In this document: positions 63,383-64,000 of the stretch, piece after piece | How positions within the stretch are numbered: position 1 is the first letter of the stretch | Layout of the letters: every line of letters begins with the position of its first letter | Origin: Glycine soja | Lineage: Eukaryota; Streptophyta; Magnoliopsida; Fabales; Fabaceae | Length of the DNA: 64,000 bases | Direction of reading: 5' to 3' | Assembly (NCBI RefSeq): GCF_004193775.1 | Contig: NC_041005.1 | Coordinates: 6,760,501 to 6,824,500, forward strand | Notes under the pieces: generated by a model | Told to the model about the DNA's origin: nothing | The model's database searches: none | Seen by the model: only the letters and a program-made list of their open reading frames with translations | Made by a program: the position numbers and the translations under genes

Positions 63383-64000
63383 CTTTCGGCAGCGATCAGA
63401 AATCGATCTCGCAACACAGCGGCTTGAAATCGAATTGCAATGTTAGTGTTACTGCTCTCAACGACTCGCCGTTTCGAGTTGCGATCCCGAAACGCGCTGA
63501 AAAGGCTTCAGAGAAGAAGTCTGTTGTAACGAAACGGAGTGTCGTCAGCCTCAGAGTGGCGTCATAAATTCTCGTGCGTTTTGAATTGCAAGGAATCAAC
63601 GGCCTTTAAGAGAGGGAGAGTTTCGGCATAAAAAAAACAAAATTATTGTGGTTCGCCGGAGAAACTCTGGTGTGGTGTGGCAGTGCCAGCTCTCTCTCGA
63701 TTTTGAAAATTGAATCGAATGAGGTTGAAGGTTTGATTTCACGGTTGTGATTTTCTGGGGGAGATTGAAGTGACCCGTGTCCGTTGGATAATGAAAAGGT
63801 AACGGTACTTTCGGAGTTGTGACGGAGATACATTTTGGCGCTAATTGAGTCTAAGTCCAACCAGGAGTAAATCTTGTGCACGCACGAATCTAAATTTGTT
63901 GGCAACTATGGCTAAGATAAGATATGTTTTATCTCTCTAAAAAATTTCAAATTTAACTTTAATTCTTTAACAAAAAATTATCGTTTATTAAAAAAAAAAT
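63383..64000 (-). promoter_or_regulatory. CXC gene 5' leader and promoter, with an E2F-like site
   Basis: The 600 bases upstream of the CXC gene's ATG are less AT-rich to about 63850, as expected for a 5' leader and core promoter. TTTGGCGC at 63834-63841 fits the plant E2F consensus (TTTSSCGC). Several short open stretches on both strands here are not called as genes. From 63900 the sequence is AT-rich. Confidence 0.45.

Noticed and set aside
63042..63567. Plus-strand open stretches of 89 and 141 codons over CXC gene exon 1
   Set aside because: They are antisense to the proline-rich first exon of the CXC gene, which joins in phase to the conserved CXC exons.

Overview
This is a window of plant nuclear DNA, almost certainly from a legume and most likely soybean (Glycine) or a close relative. 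The basis is an AT-rich background, split genes with GT-AG introns, many small non-autonomous transposons, CACTA and LINE relics, and clear plant gene families. The species call rests on general repeat character and gene similarity, not on a search. There are no bacterial-type operons, rRNA genes, tRNA genes or CRISPR arrays that I can see.

Layout. (1) 1-10.4 kb: repeats, a hAT-like element, and a decayed chloroplast-type D-amino-acid/branched-chain aminotransferase pseudogene (3.4-5.8 kb). (2) 10.6-17.5 kb, plus strand: a complete ten-exon TOM1-LIKE (VHS+GAT) gene of 666 aa, an endosomal ubiquitin receptor. (3) 19.7-23.1 kb, plus strand: a complete five-exon PEX4 gene, a 157-aa peroxisomal ubiquitin-conjugating enzyme. 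(4) 24.9-48.2 kb, minus strand: a tandem array of one alpha/beta-hydrolase gene in four states. These are a fragment (exons 1-2 only), an intact 13-exon copy A (362 aa), a dead copy B carrying a CACTA-type transposon fragment, and a copy C whose 13 exons are open but whose ancestral ATG is TTG, with an in-frame ATG upstream. (5) 48.2-58 kb: repeats, a broken Myb/SANT-like relic, hAT-like elements, and a 1.4-kb tandem duplication whose order of transposon insertions can be read. (6) 58.1-63.4 kb, minus strand: a complete eight-exon CPP/tesmin-TSO1-like CXC gene of 585 aa.

The exon models for the TOM1-like gene, PEX4, hydrolase A, hydrolase C and the CXC gene were built by hand. Every exon phase closes and every splice site is GT-AG. 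The order PEX4 - hydrolase - CXC protein matches, from memory, a gene block on Arabidopsis chromosome 5 (At5g25760, At5g25770, At5g25790), so this is probably an old syntenic block that expanded locally by hydrolase duplication. The genes are not an operon; each is a separate transcription unit.

The most unusual parts are the graded decay series in the hydrolase array, the start-codon loss shared by copies B and C with an open 5' extension in C, the paired inverted G-boxes in the promoters of A and the fragment, and the dated nest of transposons at 54-57.3 kb.
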